In this document: piece by piece, positions 58,701 through 64,000 of the stretch
How the letters are laid out: every line of letters starts with the position of its first letter
Position numbering within the stretch: position 1 is the stretch's first letter
From: Himantopus leucocephalus
Lineage: Eukaryota; Chordata; Aves; Charadriiformes; Recurvirostridae
Assembly: GCA_003993805.1 (NCBI GenBank)
Contig: RSEF01000005.1
Coordinates: forward strand, 38,030,360-38,094,359
DNA: 64,000 nt
Direction of reading: 5' to 3'
Made by a program: the position numbers and the translations under genes
Notes under the pieces: generated by a model
What the model was told of the DNA's origin: nothing
Seen by the model: only the letters and a program-made list of their open reading frames with translations
Databases searched by the model: none

Positions 58701-61700
58701 ACAGTAGACAAATAAGTCACCCAGTAAAATGGCAGCACCTCTGCATTTTTCTGTCTTGGCTCTGCTTAGCATAACTCCTTTCCAAATGTGCGTGTTGGGT
58801 CTTGTTTAATGCACAAGAATGAGTTGGAAATTGGAGTTTGGGAAATCATATGTACACAACAAAGGTTCATATTCTCAAGGATTAAAACATTTTCTTATAT
58901 AAGGAAAGCTATTTTTTATATTTATGAAAGAAGAGTTCAAGATAGAATAATCAAGACAACGCCTCACTTTTACATAAAATGTTGTATTTACCTGTCTTTA
59001 ATGGTGGTCAGTTGTCCTCTCCAGTTCCCTCCTGGTATACTAATATGTACAGAGGAAAAGATAAATAAAAACATTAGTTTCTTATTTAACAATGCCTGAA
59101 TTACAGACAAAGAATAGTTCTATTTTGGTCAACATTTAGAAATAAAGACCAACCAATAATCTACCCTTCAAAGAAATCATACAAAGATTCATATATAATT
59201 TAGCAATGCCTGAAAATATTATATAAAGAACGAGCATTTAATAACATGCAGAGAACTAACACAATCAACCTCTTCAGTTTATGTTGTCCCCTAATATTAA
59301 GAACAATAAAAATAACCAGGCTGCACTGACAGTGTTTAAGTTGCTGCCCTACACAGTCATAAAGCACCTCAGAAAACAGATAGGAAAGCAAAAATCAAGA
59401 TTTCTATGCAGGTGTCACCCTGAGAGAGTAAGAAAGATACACTCATACCAAAATGCTACACTGATTTTTCGGCTCCACGTCATTAGCATCACCACCACCA
59501 CTACCACAGCCGCCATCATGCTGGTTTAAATACACCTTTTTGCCCACAAGATCCAAAATGGAACATGAATACCCATGCCAACACGCAACTGCAGACACCT
59601 CTACCTTTGCCACTGTGTTTATTATCATCGGCTGCACAATCACACATGCCGTGGGCTTCGGAATAACCTCCTTTCCCATTTCTCATGCTGTTACATAGCA
59701 GTTCTTTAGTTTTCTTACAAAGACAAACAGGCAACAGAAAATACTGTGATTCTTTGTTGCACTCTCAGATGTCTGTATTGGATCTGGCTCTACTCACTAC
59801 TAGAAGCCAGTGCTGGTTTGCTCTTCAGATAAATATTTTTTTAAAACTAACACCTATTCAGTTACACTCACAGAGCTCACTTCTGTGTTTACTGTACCAT
59901 CAGTTTCCTTTGTCAACAAAAGTTACCTCCCAATCTGCATTGTTTTTACAAGACTGACAGTGCTGGAAGTTAGCATATCCTATTTCTTTTTGGGAACTCC
60001 ACATAAACTGCTTATTTATTTTCAACCATCAGCATACAGAAGTTCACCACTAGCAATTGGAACAGACACGTAAAACTGAGCATTTAGTATAGGTTCACAG
60101 ATAAAAAGCCAGATGGGATAACTGATCACCTAGTTTCATCCCCCTATTATGGATTCTGTTTCTTCTTCATGTTTGAAACACTACTTCCCTTAGGGAAACA
60201 CGCAATGTTGATCTTAAAACATGAGTCTACCACAATCTTTCATGAATTGTTCTAACAAACACAGCATTAAAGATACAAAACAGGAATTCGTCTAGCTTCA
60301 TCTTGCAGCACTGGTTTGCCACTATATACAGGCAATATACAGCTCTTCAACATACTTGCTGACCTCGCAGTCTCCTTGCCAAGGACTTTTTATTATGTTG
60401 AGTTTCCTGCGCATGCAGCACACACCTACAGGTAAGTCCTTCTCTACTCACTGGGAAAATAGCACCCCACGACAGATTTTCACCCACTAAACCAGTTCAT
60501 CTCGACTGAAGCCTACTCTGCCTGCTCCCTAGCTGTTCCCAGGAAAGAAAATAGCTGGGGGACAGCAGTACAAACCATTCTAATAATGGTAGTGCATTCC
60601 CACAGCTGTGTTTTCCACCCAAGAAGACTAACCTGTAAAATGGCTGTGTAGCTCACATAAACCAAAGCCAACAGTTAAAAAAAAGTCATTGATGGGCTCA
60701 CAAACAACAGTGTGACAAATATGCAGTGGGCTCAGGTGAACTACACTGTGCATGTGCAGTGTAACTACTTGTAATTTGCGGAGTCTGACCATCACTACTC
60801 ATGAAAAGAAATGCCATAGCCTGCTAAATAAATACTGTCCTAAAACAAAGAGCCTCCTAGTGAGATTATTCCTCTCCTATTATTCTACACAAAGTGAACA
60901 CTTAATCTTCACTTAACCTATGCTAAATTTGCTGCACCTTTCCTTTAAAGAGAGAAACTATCTAATTTTCAAATAACTTACTACTGCTATACTCCGACAG
61001 ATTATAGGAAGACCCTCATCCGTGTCAATATTCCTTACGTACCAACCCCAGAAAGAGATGAAGTCAGACATTCTGAACAGCCGTGACCCATCACAATTTC
61101 CCACTTTCTGTATCAAGGAATAATATTTAACAGGTAAAATCTAATAGAAAAGGTGAAATCAGTAAGAATTTTACACTTCTACACTAATTTTGGAGCAAAA
61201 CCAAAATGTATCTTTTCATGACAATACGTCTCTCATGGAGAAACAACAACCAAAATGAGACGTTGCGGGATCTTCTTAGACTTCATCTGTGGAATAATCT
61301 GAATCCTATCCTCATGAACTGGAGCTTGCTATTGAAACATTATTTACCTTTCAAACCACAACTTTATACTCTGCATAAATGTCTTGTGAGGGTATAGTTG
61401 GTTGTCTCTCAAATATAAGAGGATACCAAACAGCTCTTTTTGTAACTCAGCACCTTGCATACCCCTGCTGAATTCAAAAAAGGCCTGCAGGACATCCAAC
61501 GTTGGGACCAAATCCTTAGCCAACATTTCATGATAAAGTTCAAAGGCAAGGTCCATTTCTTGGTGACGACTGGCTGCTTTGATACAGGATTCATAGTTTG
61601 TCCGTGAGGGAGTCATAATCTTTTTTACTTCTTCCAAAAGAGTCAAGGCCATTCTCCATTGATCTGAATTACTCATCCCCCTGATAAGAAGGTTGTAAGC

Positions 61701-62345
61701 CCCACTTTCTAAAATCCTGAATCTGATTTTCATTATATCATACACATCACGAATTTCTGAAGTCTGCCCCTGCTGGACACATAATGCCAGATATTTGACC
61801 AACAAATTATATGCAATGTCACCATTACTCTTTGCCACGTGGGTCAGCAAGGACTTGGCCACATCAATGGAGCTGTTGCACCTGACCATACTGTTAAACA
61901 TCACTTCTTCAAATATTTCAGGTGATTGAAAGCTTTCCCTCAGTTTGTTCCATTCCTCAGCCTGCAAAGGTTTTTCTGGAGGCTGTACTTTGGTAAACTT
62001 ATGTCTTGACACAACTTGACCCATTAACCATTTCTTCGGTGCTCCAACAGAGGAAGAAAAGTGGAGTTTCCCTTGAGATATTTCTTTAGTCTCATCCCAT
62101 CCTTTTTCTTCTTCATAATCAATTTCAGACCTTTTCTTGGTCGGAAAGACGTCGGTTCCTTTGGTATCCGCTGGTAATGCAGTGCTGGAAGATGTCATAA
62201 AACTGAAATAGCTAACCTTTTCCCTATTGGGGATGCTGAAAGAGACAGCAAACAGCTGTTGGCATCTTGAAACAGGCCAGAACATACGACATTTCCATAG
62301 CAAAGCCTGAAAACCCTGTTGACTAGTTTGAGAAAAAAGTGCCAT
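10593..62345 (-). CDS. PRORP: PRORP, complete gene: mitochondrial RNase P catalytic subunit (join of 7 coding exons)
   Basis: Protein-only RNase P (KIAA0391/MRPP3), the metallonuclease that removes the 5' leader of mitochondrial tRNA precursors in the matrix, with TRMT10C and HSD17B10 as partners. Seven coding segments on the minus strand (62345-61348, 59039-58992, 53560-53428, 39198-39091, 14201-14053, 12548-12353, 10721-10593) sum to 1761 bases. That is 586 codons plus TGA; the human protein is 583 residues as I recall it. Every intron is GT-AG and every phase joins. Domains in order: a basic N-terminal targeting region (about 1-50), PPR helices (about 150-330), a CxxC zinc half-site (C352, C355), and a NYN nuclease domain with catalytic D413, D482, D483 and D503 (human D409, D478, D479, D499; constant +4 offset). 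The C-terminal zinc ligands are probably H561 (WHIPY) and C582 (WLC). The gene is intact. The exact start is uncertain (see the alternative first exon at 63428). Confidence 0.96.
10722..12352 (-). other. PRORP: PRORP intron 6
   Basis: A 1.6-kb phase-0 intron, donor TTG|GTAAGT and acceptor CAACAG. It is AT-rich. I see no repeat family or nested gene in it. Confidence 0.9.
12353..12548 (-). CDS. PRORP: PRORP coding exon 6: catalytic core with D482/D483/D503
   Basis: A 196-base exon that completes Ile479 and encodes residues 480-544 ([20 protein letters not shown]... to KHINFL). The DD pair in SEDDAF and the D in VTRDFLRDH are three of the four metal-binding aspartates of the NYN nuclease. LLYATL-SG-HC-F-TRD and DHKACL match vertebrate PRORP closely. 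The acceptor is TTGTTAAG|C and the donor TTTTTG|GTAAGT. The reading frame continues past the donor as far as 12296, but that extension is intronic. Confidence 0.97.
12549..14052 (-). other. PRORP: PRORP intron 5
   Basis: A 1.5-kb phase-2 intron (AT|GTAAGT to AAG|C). It contains a purine-rich block at about 13245-13560, reported as a finding. No nested gene is seen. Confidence 0.9.
14053..14201 (-). CDS. PRORP: PRORP coding exon 5: NYN domain core
   Basis: A 149-base exon encoding residues 430-478 and the first two bases of Ile479. It carries [17 protein letters not shown], the most conserved strand-helix segment of the PRORP NYN domain. The acceptor is TTTTCTGCAG and the donor AATAT|GTAAGT. 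An overlapping plus-strand ORF (14134-14343) is a shadow. Confidence 0.96.
18776..18793 (+). repeat. Poly(T) run of 18
   Basis: An uninterrupted run of 18 T in PRORP intron 4. It is not attached to an identifiable retroposon, so I treat it as simple sequence. Confidence 0.9.
21558..22003 (+). mobile_element. CR1 LINE fragment containing an assembly gap
   Basis: Plus-oriented CR1. 'GCCAAGAAGGCCAATGGTAT' and 'CTGGAGTACTGCATCCAGTT' belong to the 3' half of the element. After the gap, 'GGTTGGACTAGATGATATCC' and 'CCATTCTGTGA' are its 3' end. The ORFs at 21520-21961 are the element's own decayed coding or untranslated sequence. A full CR1 of this span would hold several hundred bases where the 100 Ns stand, so the gap size is probably arbitrary. 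Confidence 0.92.
21828..21927. other. Assembly gap (100 N)
   Basis: Exactly 100 consecutive N, a conventional placeholder for a gap of unknown size. It falls inside a CR1 copy. Confidence 0.98.
23683..23868 (-). other. Exon-like ORF of unknown origin in PRORP intron 4
   Basis: On the minus strand a 61-codon ORF (…[18 protein letters not shown]… and …[15 protein letters not shown]…) ends at a good splice-donor sequence, GATAG|GTAAAG. Its composition looks like an extracellular protein (Trp, Cys, Thr/Ser, Tyr), unlike the low-complexity chance ORFs around it. No strong acceptor is visible upstream; a pyrimidine tract CTTCTTACATTCTTTCT precedes it, but the nearest AG is weak. I do not recognise the family. 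It could be a fossil or alternative exon, or chance. Confidence 0.25.
26461..26498 (+). repeat. (ATCA)n microsatellite
   Basis: About nine tandem copies of the tetranucleotide CAAT/ATCA with one A-to-G interruption (CAGT) in the middle. It is in PRORP intron 4 and likely polymorphic. Confidence 0.95.
28340..28340. other. Single unresolved base (N)
   Basis: One of five isolated Ns in the window (5718, 5882, 28340, 40843, 63253). Those at 5882 and 40843 touch homopolymer runs. Confidence 0.95.
30270..30357. repeat. AT-rich repeat cluster
   Basis: Nearly pure A/T sequence with overlapping TATA units. It includes a perfect 16-bp direct repeat (ATATATTATATATAAA) at 30321-30336 and 30340-30355. 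It can form alternative hairpins. It is simple sequence in PRORP intron 4. Confidence 0.9.
39091..39198 (-). CDS. PRORP: PRORP coding exon 4: carries catalytic D413
   Basis: A 108-base exon encoding exactly 36 residues, 394-429 ([10 protein letters not shown]... to RRMQCEN). [12 protein letters not shown] opens the NYN nuclease domain, and its second Asp (D413) is the first catalytic metal ligand. The acceptor is TTATTTCAG and the donor GAAAAT|GTAAGT. Both ends are phase 0. The exon lies alone between introns of 14.2 and 24.9 kb and was found by translation, being too short to appear as a long ORF. Confidence 0.96.
40843..40865. repeat. N followed by poly(A) run
   Basis: An unresolved base immediately before a run of about 20 A, a typical sequencing or assembly weak point. 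Confidence 0.9.
41125..41570 (-). other. Putative alternative terminal exon in PRORP intron 3
   Basis: On the minus strand a strong acceptor (CTCTCCCTACTGTATTGCAG) at 41571-41572 is followed by a GC-richer block of about 420 bases and then AATAAA at 41148-41143. Spliced after PRORP exon 3, the frame would read TSPQ-TVYW and stop, giving a protein with the PPR region but no nuclease domain. No known transcript supports it here. It could instead be the end of a separate non-coding RNA or a chance arrangement. Confidence 0.3.
42661..42978 (+). mobile_element. CR1 LINE 3' fragment
   Basis: A 5'-truncated CR1 in plus orientation, the best preserved copy here. It has 'GAGAGGGACTTTTTACAAGG', 'GGCACTGGCACAGGCTGCCT' and 'TTCCAACCTAAACCATTCTA', and ends in ATTCTATGA. 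Two overlapping minus-strand ORFs (42665-42953) are antisense repeat sequence. Confidence 0.95.
48560..49560. repeat. Degenerate C/T/A-rich region, possible decayed minisatellite
   Basis: About 1 kb, poor in G on the plus strand, in which words such as CTAACTCC, CTAGCC, CCCTAA, CTAATC and CCTAGTC recur irregularly every 10-20 bases. I could not fix a period. It resembles an old tandem array that has mutated beyond alignment, continuing weakly past the purine tract (CAGCCCTAATCTGAACCCTA at about 49697). Confidence 0.35.
49571..49661 (+). repeat. Purine-only tract (GAGAGG / GGGGAGG / A-rich)
   Basis: Almost uninterrupted purines over 90 bases: first GGAGA units, then GGGGA units, then A-rich with AAC/AAG. 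It is a polypurine-polypyrimidine mirror-like tract of the kind that can form triplex DNA. It gives an artefactual Lys-rich ORF (49601-49855). Confidence 0.9.
51208..51232 (+). repeat. (AACTA)n short tandem repeat
   Basis: Four to five copies of the pentamer CTAAA/AACTA in PRORP intron 3. Confidence 0.9.
53428..53560 (-). CDS. PRORP: PRORP coding exon 3: zinc-site CxxC and linker helices
   Basis: A 133-base exon that completes Ser349 and encodes residues 350-393 ([10 protein letters not shown]... to TFRKTSPQ). The SGQCxxC motif (C352, C355) gives half of the structural zinc site of PRORP's central domain. [17 protein letters not shown] and FRKT-PQ match the vertebrate family. The acceptor is CGTTATTACAG and the donor CCACAG|GTAGGT. 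Confidence 0.96.
53561..58991 (-). other. PRORP: PRORP intron 2
   Basis: A 5.4-kb phase-2 intron (GACAG|GTAAAT ... ATTACAG). AT-rich with short A runs (for example 53836-53854) and a purine tract near 54227-54270. No repeat family or nested gene recognised. Confidence 0.88.
58992..59039 (-). CDS. PRORP: PRORP coding exon 2 (48-base micro-exon)
   Basis: Only 48 bases: it completes Ser333, encodes [15 protein letters not shown] (334-348) and leaves AG for Ser349. It aligns to the human linker that follows TWFES and precedes SGQC. The acceptor is TACATATTAG and the donor GACAG|GTAAAT. The phase fits both neighbours exactly, which confirms this very short exon. Confidence 0.95.
59040..61347 (-). 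other. PRORP: PRORP intron 1
   Basis: A 2.3-kb phase-2 intron (GAAAG|GTAAAT ... ATATTAG). AT-rich. No repeat family or nested gene recognised. Confidence 0.88.
61348..62345 (-). CDS. PRORP: PRORP coding exon 1: targeting region and PPR domain
   Basis: A large exon encoding residues 1-332 when read from the ATG at 62345 ([10 protein letters not shown]...). The first 50 residues are rich in Phe, Leu, Arg, Lys and Ser with almost no acid residues, as expected of a mitochondrial presequence. From about residue 110 the sequence aligns to vertebrate PRORP ([51 protein letters not shown]-like DNQLYP, SIKLWFE). The pentatricopeptide helices that bind the tRNA elbow lie at about 150-330. The donor is TTTGAAAG|GTAAAT. 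The in-frame GTG just before the ATG is not a plausible start. A possible acceptor CAAACTAG|T at 62323 would make the exon begin at 62322 and use an upstream start (63450). Confidence 0.93.
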
Positions 62346-63133
62346 CACAAAAAGAAATTATGTCACTGTATCTGACAAAGTTATAAAATGGAAAATGCAG
62401 TTTGCATTAAGATGTTTATTATAAAAGCTGAAGGGCTGCCAAGCTGTATAAGCTTCCGTTTCAAAATGCTTGTTCTATGAGCTCTTTTTGCCTCGTATGA
62501 AAACAAAAACTGGTAAAATCTTTTTTCACAAAAATCAATCTCTTAGACTTTGAGAACATTCATCAAAAATTAGGGTATCTTTCTTTCTAGAGAAGATGCT
62601 TTGCAGGTTTCCAGCTTATCATTTCTGTTTGATGGTTACTGTAAAGAAGAGTACTATGTTGTACGCAGACAGGCAGCTCTGATGCAGCTAGGCAAAAAGC
62701 GCTGTTTTTTTTATTCCTGCCTTCATCCAAGTCGAGTCAGAAGGTTTCCTGAAAATAAAAATAACACTGCAACATCACAACCTGCTCCCTGCCTTCCTGC
62801 CATATTTACATTTGCATGCTAGCAAACATAAAGTTCAAGGTACCTCGACAATTTCAGGTCAGGAATCCCAATCCTGATCCCTCAGGCCGTCCCAGCATGG
62901 GATTCCTACGCTGGTTCCCTCATGCCTTTCAACCTGTGACAGACTTCCCTTTAACTGGTTTCCCCAATCGTAAATCCAGTCATTACAGTGAAATCTCACG
63001 TAAACGTTAGGTTATAAACGCAAATATCGGGAATTTCACCCGCAGCCGGGCAGGCGGCTGCTGCGGCTCATGAGGAGGCCCCCGCAGGGCCTCACGTCCC
63101 TCACTCCTGCCCGGCGCGGCCGCGCCCCCGTGG

Positions 63134-63152
63134 ACTACAACTCCCAGCGTGC
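63134..63152 (+). promoter_or_regulatory. ZNF143/THAP11-type (SBS) motif, copy 1
   Basis: ACTACAACTCCCAGCGTGC is a near-consensus match to the ACTACAATTCCCAGMATGC motif found just upstream of or at many vertebrate CpG-island start sites. Confidence 0.75.
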
Positions 63153-63369
63153 ACAGCGGCCCGGCCCGCAACAGCGCGCTACCTGCTGGGAAAGTTTATC
63201 TTCCCTCTCTTCCCCCTTTACCCCGCCAGAGCGTAACGAGGCGTGGTGCTGGNACAACTCCCAGCGTGCACAGCGGCCCGGCCCGCAACAGCGCGCTGCC
63301 TGCTGGGAAAGTTTATCTTCCCTCCCTTCCCCGTTTACCCCGCCAGAGCGTAACGAAGCGCGGTGCTGG
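63137..63369 (+). repeat. Tandem duplication, two 116-bp copies
   Basis: Copies at 63137-63252 and 63254-63369, separated by a single N (63253). They differ at five positions (about 4%). Each contains ACAACTCCCAGCGTGC, GGCCCGGCCCGCAACAGCGC, CTGCTGGGAAAGTTTATCTT and GCCAGAGCGTAACGA. It may be real or an unmerged contig overlap. Confidence 0.95.
63254..63269 (+). promoter_or_regulatory. ZNF143/THAP11-type (SBS) motif, copy 2 (5' bases lost at N)
   Basis: ACAACTCCCAGCGTGC repeats the core of copy 1, but the leading ACT is replaced by GGN at the junction. Confidence 0.6.
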
Positions 63370-63427
63370 CGCGGGCTGCGCCCTCGCCTTCACCGCCAAC
63401 CCCCTCCCCCCCCCGGGATAGGCCTAC

Positions 63428-63450
63428 CTCGCTAGGTGCGCGGCCGCCAT
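63428..63450 (-). CDS. PRORP: Candidate alternative PRORP first coding segment
   Basis: On the minus strand GTGCCC-ATG-GCG is a strong start context inside the CpG island. It opens MAAAHLA and ends GCGAG|GTAGGC, a usable donor in phase 2. Joined to the acceptor CAAACTAG|T at 62323 it gives [18 protein letters not shown]..., which continues the known PRORP frame. Its 23 bases exactly replace the 23 bases 62345-62323, so the protein stays 586 residues. I cannot decide between the two starts from sequence alone. Similarity of MALF... to the human start MTFYLF favours 62345; splice signals and Kozak context favour this one. Confidence 0.45.
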
Positions 63451-63606
63451 GGGCACCTGGGTGCTGCGAGGCGCCGGCAGGGAAGCGCTCACACCGGGGG
63501 CGACCGCGCGGCGGCTAGGGCGCCCGCCTCCCGCTGGCCCGGAAGCGCTACCAGGCCTGGGCCCGCGCCGGGGCCTGGAGCCAATCGCCTCTCGCCGGGC
63601 GGGCCG

Positions 63607-63615
63607 CCACGTGAC
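63607..63615 (+). promoter_or_regulatory. E-box / USF-type CACGTGAC
   Basis: CCACGTGAC between the PRORP and PPP2R3C 5' ends fits the USF/TFE3 class E-box. Confidence 0.45.
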
Positions 63616-63705
63616 GGCGCCCGCCCTGTTAGGGCGGATGAGGGTTGCTCCGCCATATCGGTTACGGGCACGGTGCTCCGAGGGTTAGGCGCGTCGCGTC
63701 GGGCA

Positions 63706-63719
63706 CCGCGCATGCGCGG
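63706..63719. promoter_or_regulatory. Palindromic NRF1 site
   Basis: CCGCGCATGCGCGG is a perfect 14-bp palindrome containing the full NRF1 dimer motif. It is 54 bases upstream of the PPP2R3C ATG and about 255 bases upstream of the candidate PRORP ATG. Confidence 0.75.
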
Positions 63720-63773
63720 GTGTTGAGGGGGCCGGCCGGCCGCAGCTCGGCGGCGGTGGCCGCTGAAGGGACC

Positions 63774-63822
63774 ATGGACTGGAAGAGGAGCCTGCGGGGC
63801 CGCCTGGCCGCCCGCCGCGACC
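63774..63822 (+). CDS. PPP2R3C: PPP2R3C exon 1: PP2A regulatory subunit B'' gamma
   Basis: The ATG in context GGGACC-ATG-GAC opens 16 codons (MDWKRSLRGRLAARRD) plus one base, then the donor ACC|GTGAGT. MDWK-xLR-RLA matches the N-terminus of PPP2R3C (G5PR), an EF-hand-containing regulatory subunit that directs protein phosphatase 2A. Its position head-to-head with PRORP is the same as I recall for mammals, which supports the call despite its short length. The remaining exons lie beyond the right edge. Confidence 0.88.
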
Positions 63823-64000
63823 GTGAGTGCCCTGGGGCTGGCAGGGGTGCCCGCAGAGAAGGGGGTGCGGGGTCAGGCCTGGCCTGGCCTGGCGGGGCGA
63901 GGCGGGGGGGCGAGCGCCGCCCCGGGGGCCGGACAGGTCCCGGCCTCGTTCTGTGAAGAAAGAAAAAAACGCCCTCATTTTAGGGGTGAGCGGCAGCAGC
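63823..64000 (+). other. PPP2R3C: PPP2R3C intron 1 (partial)
   Basis: GC-rich start of the first intron, leaving the CpG island near 63960. Nothing further is recognised. Confidence 0.8.

Larger units (their letters stand above)
62346..63427 (-). other. PRORP: PRORP 5' region: 5' UTR or first intron
   Basis: Between the large coding exon and the CpG-island exon. The left 650 bases are AT-rich and, just before 62322, look like an intron 3' end (pyrimidine-rich CACTTTTTTCTCAAACTAG). From about 63040 rightward it is CpG island. No other gene seen. Confidence 0.6.
63040..63960. promoter_or_regulatory. CpG island, head-to-head promoter of PRORP and PPP2R3C
   Basis: A GC- and CpG-dense block of about 0.9 kb at the 5' ends of two divergently transcribed genes, with no TATA box seen. 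It carries a duplicated ZNF143-type motif, an E-box and a palindromic NRF1 site, all typical of housekeeping bidirectional promoters. The many overlapping ORFs here on both strands are products of GC richness. Confidence 0.85.

Noticed and set aside
63070..63435. 121-codon ORF with an internal repeat (NSQRAQRPGPQQRA) in the right CpG island
   Set aside because: The protein repeat is only the 116-bp DNA duplication read in frame, with X at the N. It resembles no protein.
63449..63956. Several plus- and minus-strand ORFs overlapping PPP2R3C exon 1
   Set aside because: Arg/Gly/Pro-rich GC-driven frames. Only MDWK... with its GTGAGT donor matches a known gene.

Overview
This window is nuclear DNA from a bird. 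It contains four CR1 LINE fragments (the typical avian retroposon, with 3' ends close to the ATTCTATGA octamer) and a solo LTR of a type common in neoavian genomes. Intron/exon structure is vertebrate, and two CpG islands mark promoters. I recognise three protein-coding genes in the order PSMA6 - PRORP - PPP2R3C, which is the neighbourhood I recall from human 14q13. All exons were found by translating the sequence and checking splice sites and codon phase.

Layout. From 1 to 5136 lies the 5' part of PSMA6 (proteasome subunit alpha6, minus strand): exon 2 at 439-533 and exon 1 at 5061-5136. The rest of the gene lies beyond the left edge. A CpG island (about 4740-5680) holds its promoter. From 5137 to about 10592 is a PSMA6-PRORP spacer that includes a 563-bp solo LTR with a 5-bp target duplication and the PRORP 3' UTR. 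From 10593 to 62345 (or 63450) is the complete PRORP gene (catalytic subunit of protein-only mitochondrial RNase P, minus strand). Its coding exons sum to 1761 bases (586 codons plus stop), with perfect phase at every junction, all four catalytic aspartates, and very long introns (14.2 and 24.9 kb). From about 63040 to 64000 is a second CpG island acting as a head-to-head promoter for PRORP (leftward) and PPP2R3C (rightward). PPP2R3C exon 1 (63774-63822) is the only part of that gene present.

The genes do separate jobs. PSMA6 is a ring subunit of the 20S proteasome. PRORP removes the 5' leaders of mitochondrial tRNAs with TRMT10C and HSD17B10. PPP2R3C is a B'' regulatory subunit of PP2A. The rest is intronic or intergenic DNA with decayed repeats, simple sequence, one 100-N gap and five single Ns.

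I did not find a new biological system. The most useful observations are: two competing PRORP start exons that give the same protein length; a tandem duplication of a ZNF143-type promoter motif with an N exactly at its junction; a perfect palindromic NRF1 site between the head-to-head genes; an in-frame skippable PRORP exon carrying a catalytic Asp; a possible intronic polyadenylation exon in PRORP; an unexplained exon-like ORF in PRORP intron 4; and antioxidant-response-like sites at PSMA6.
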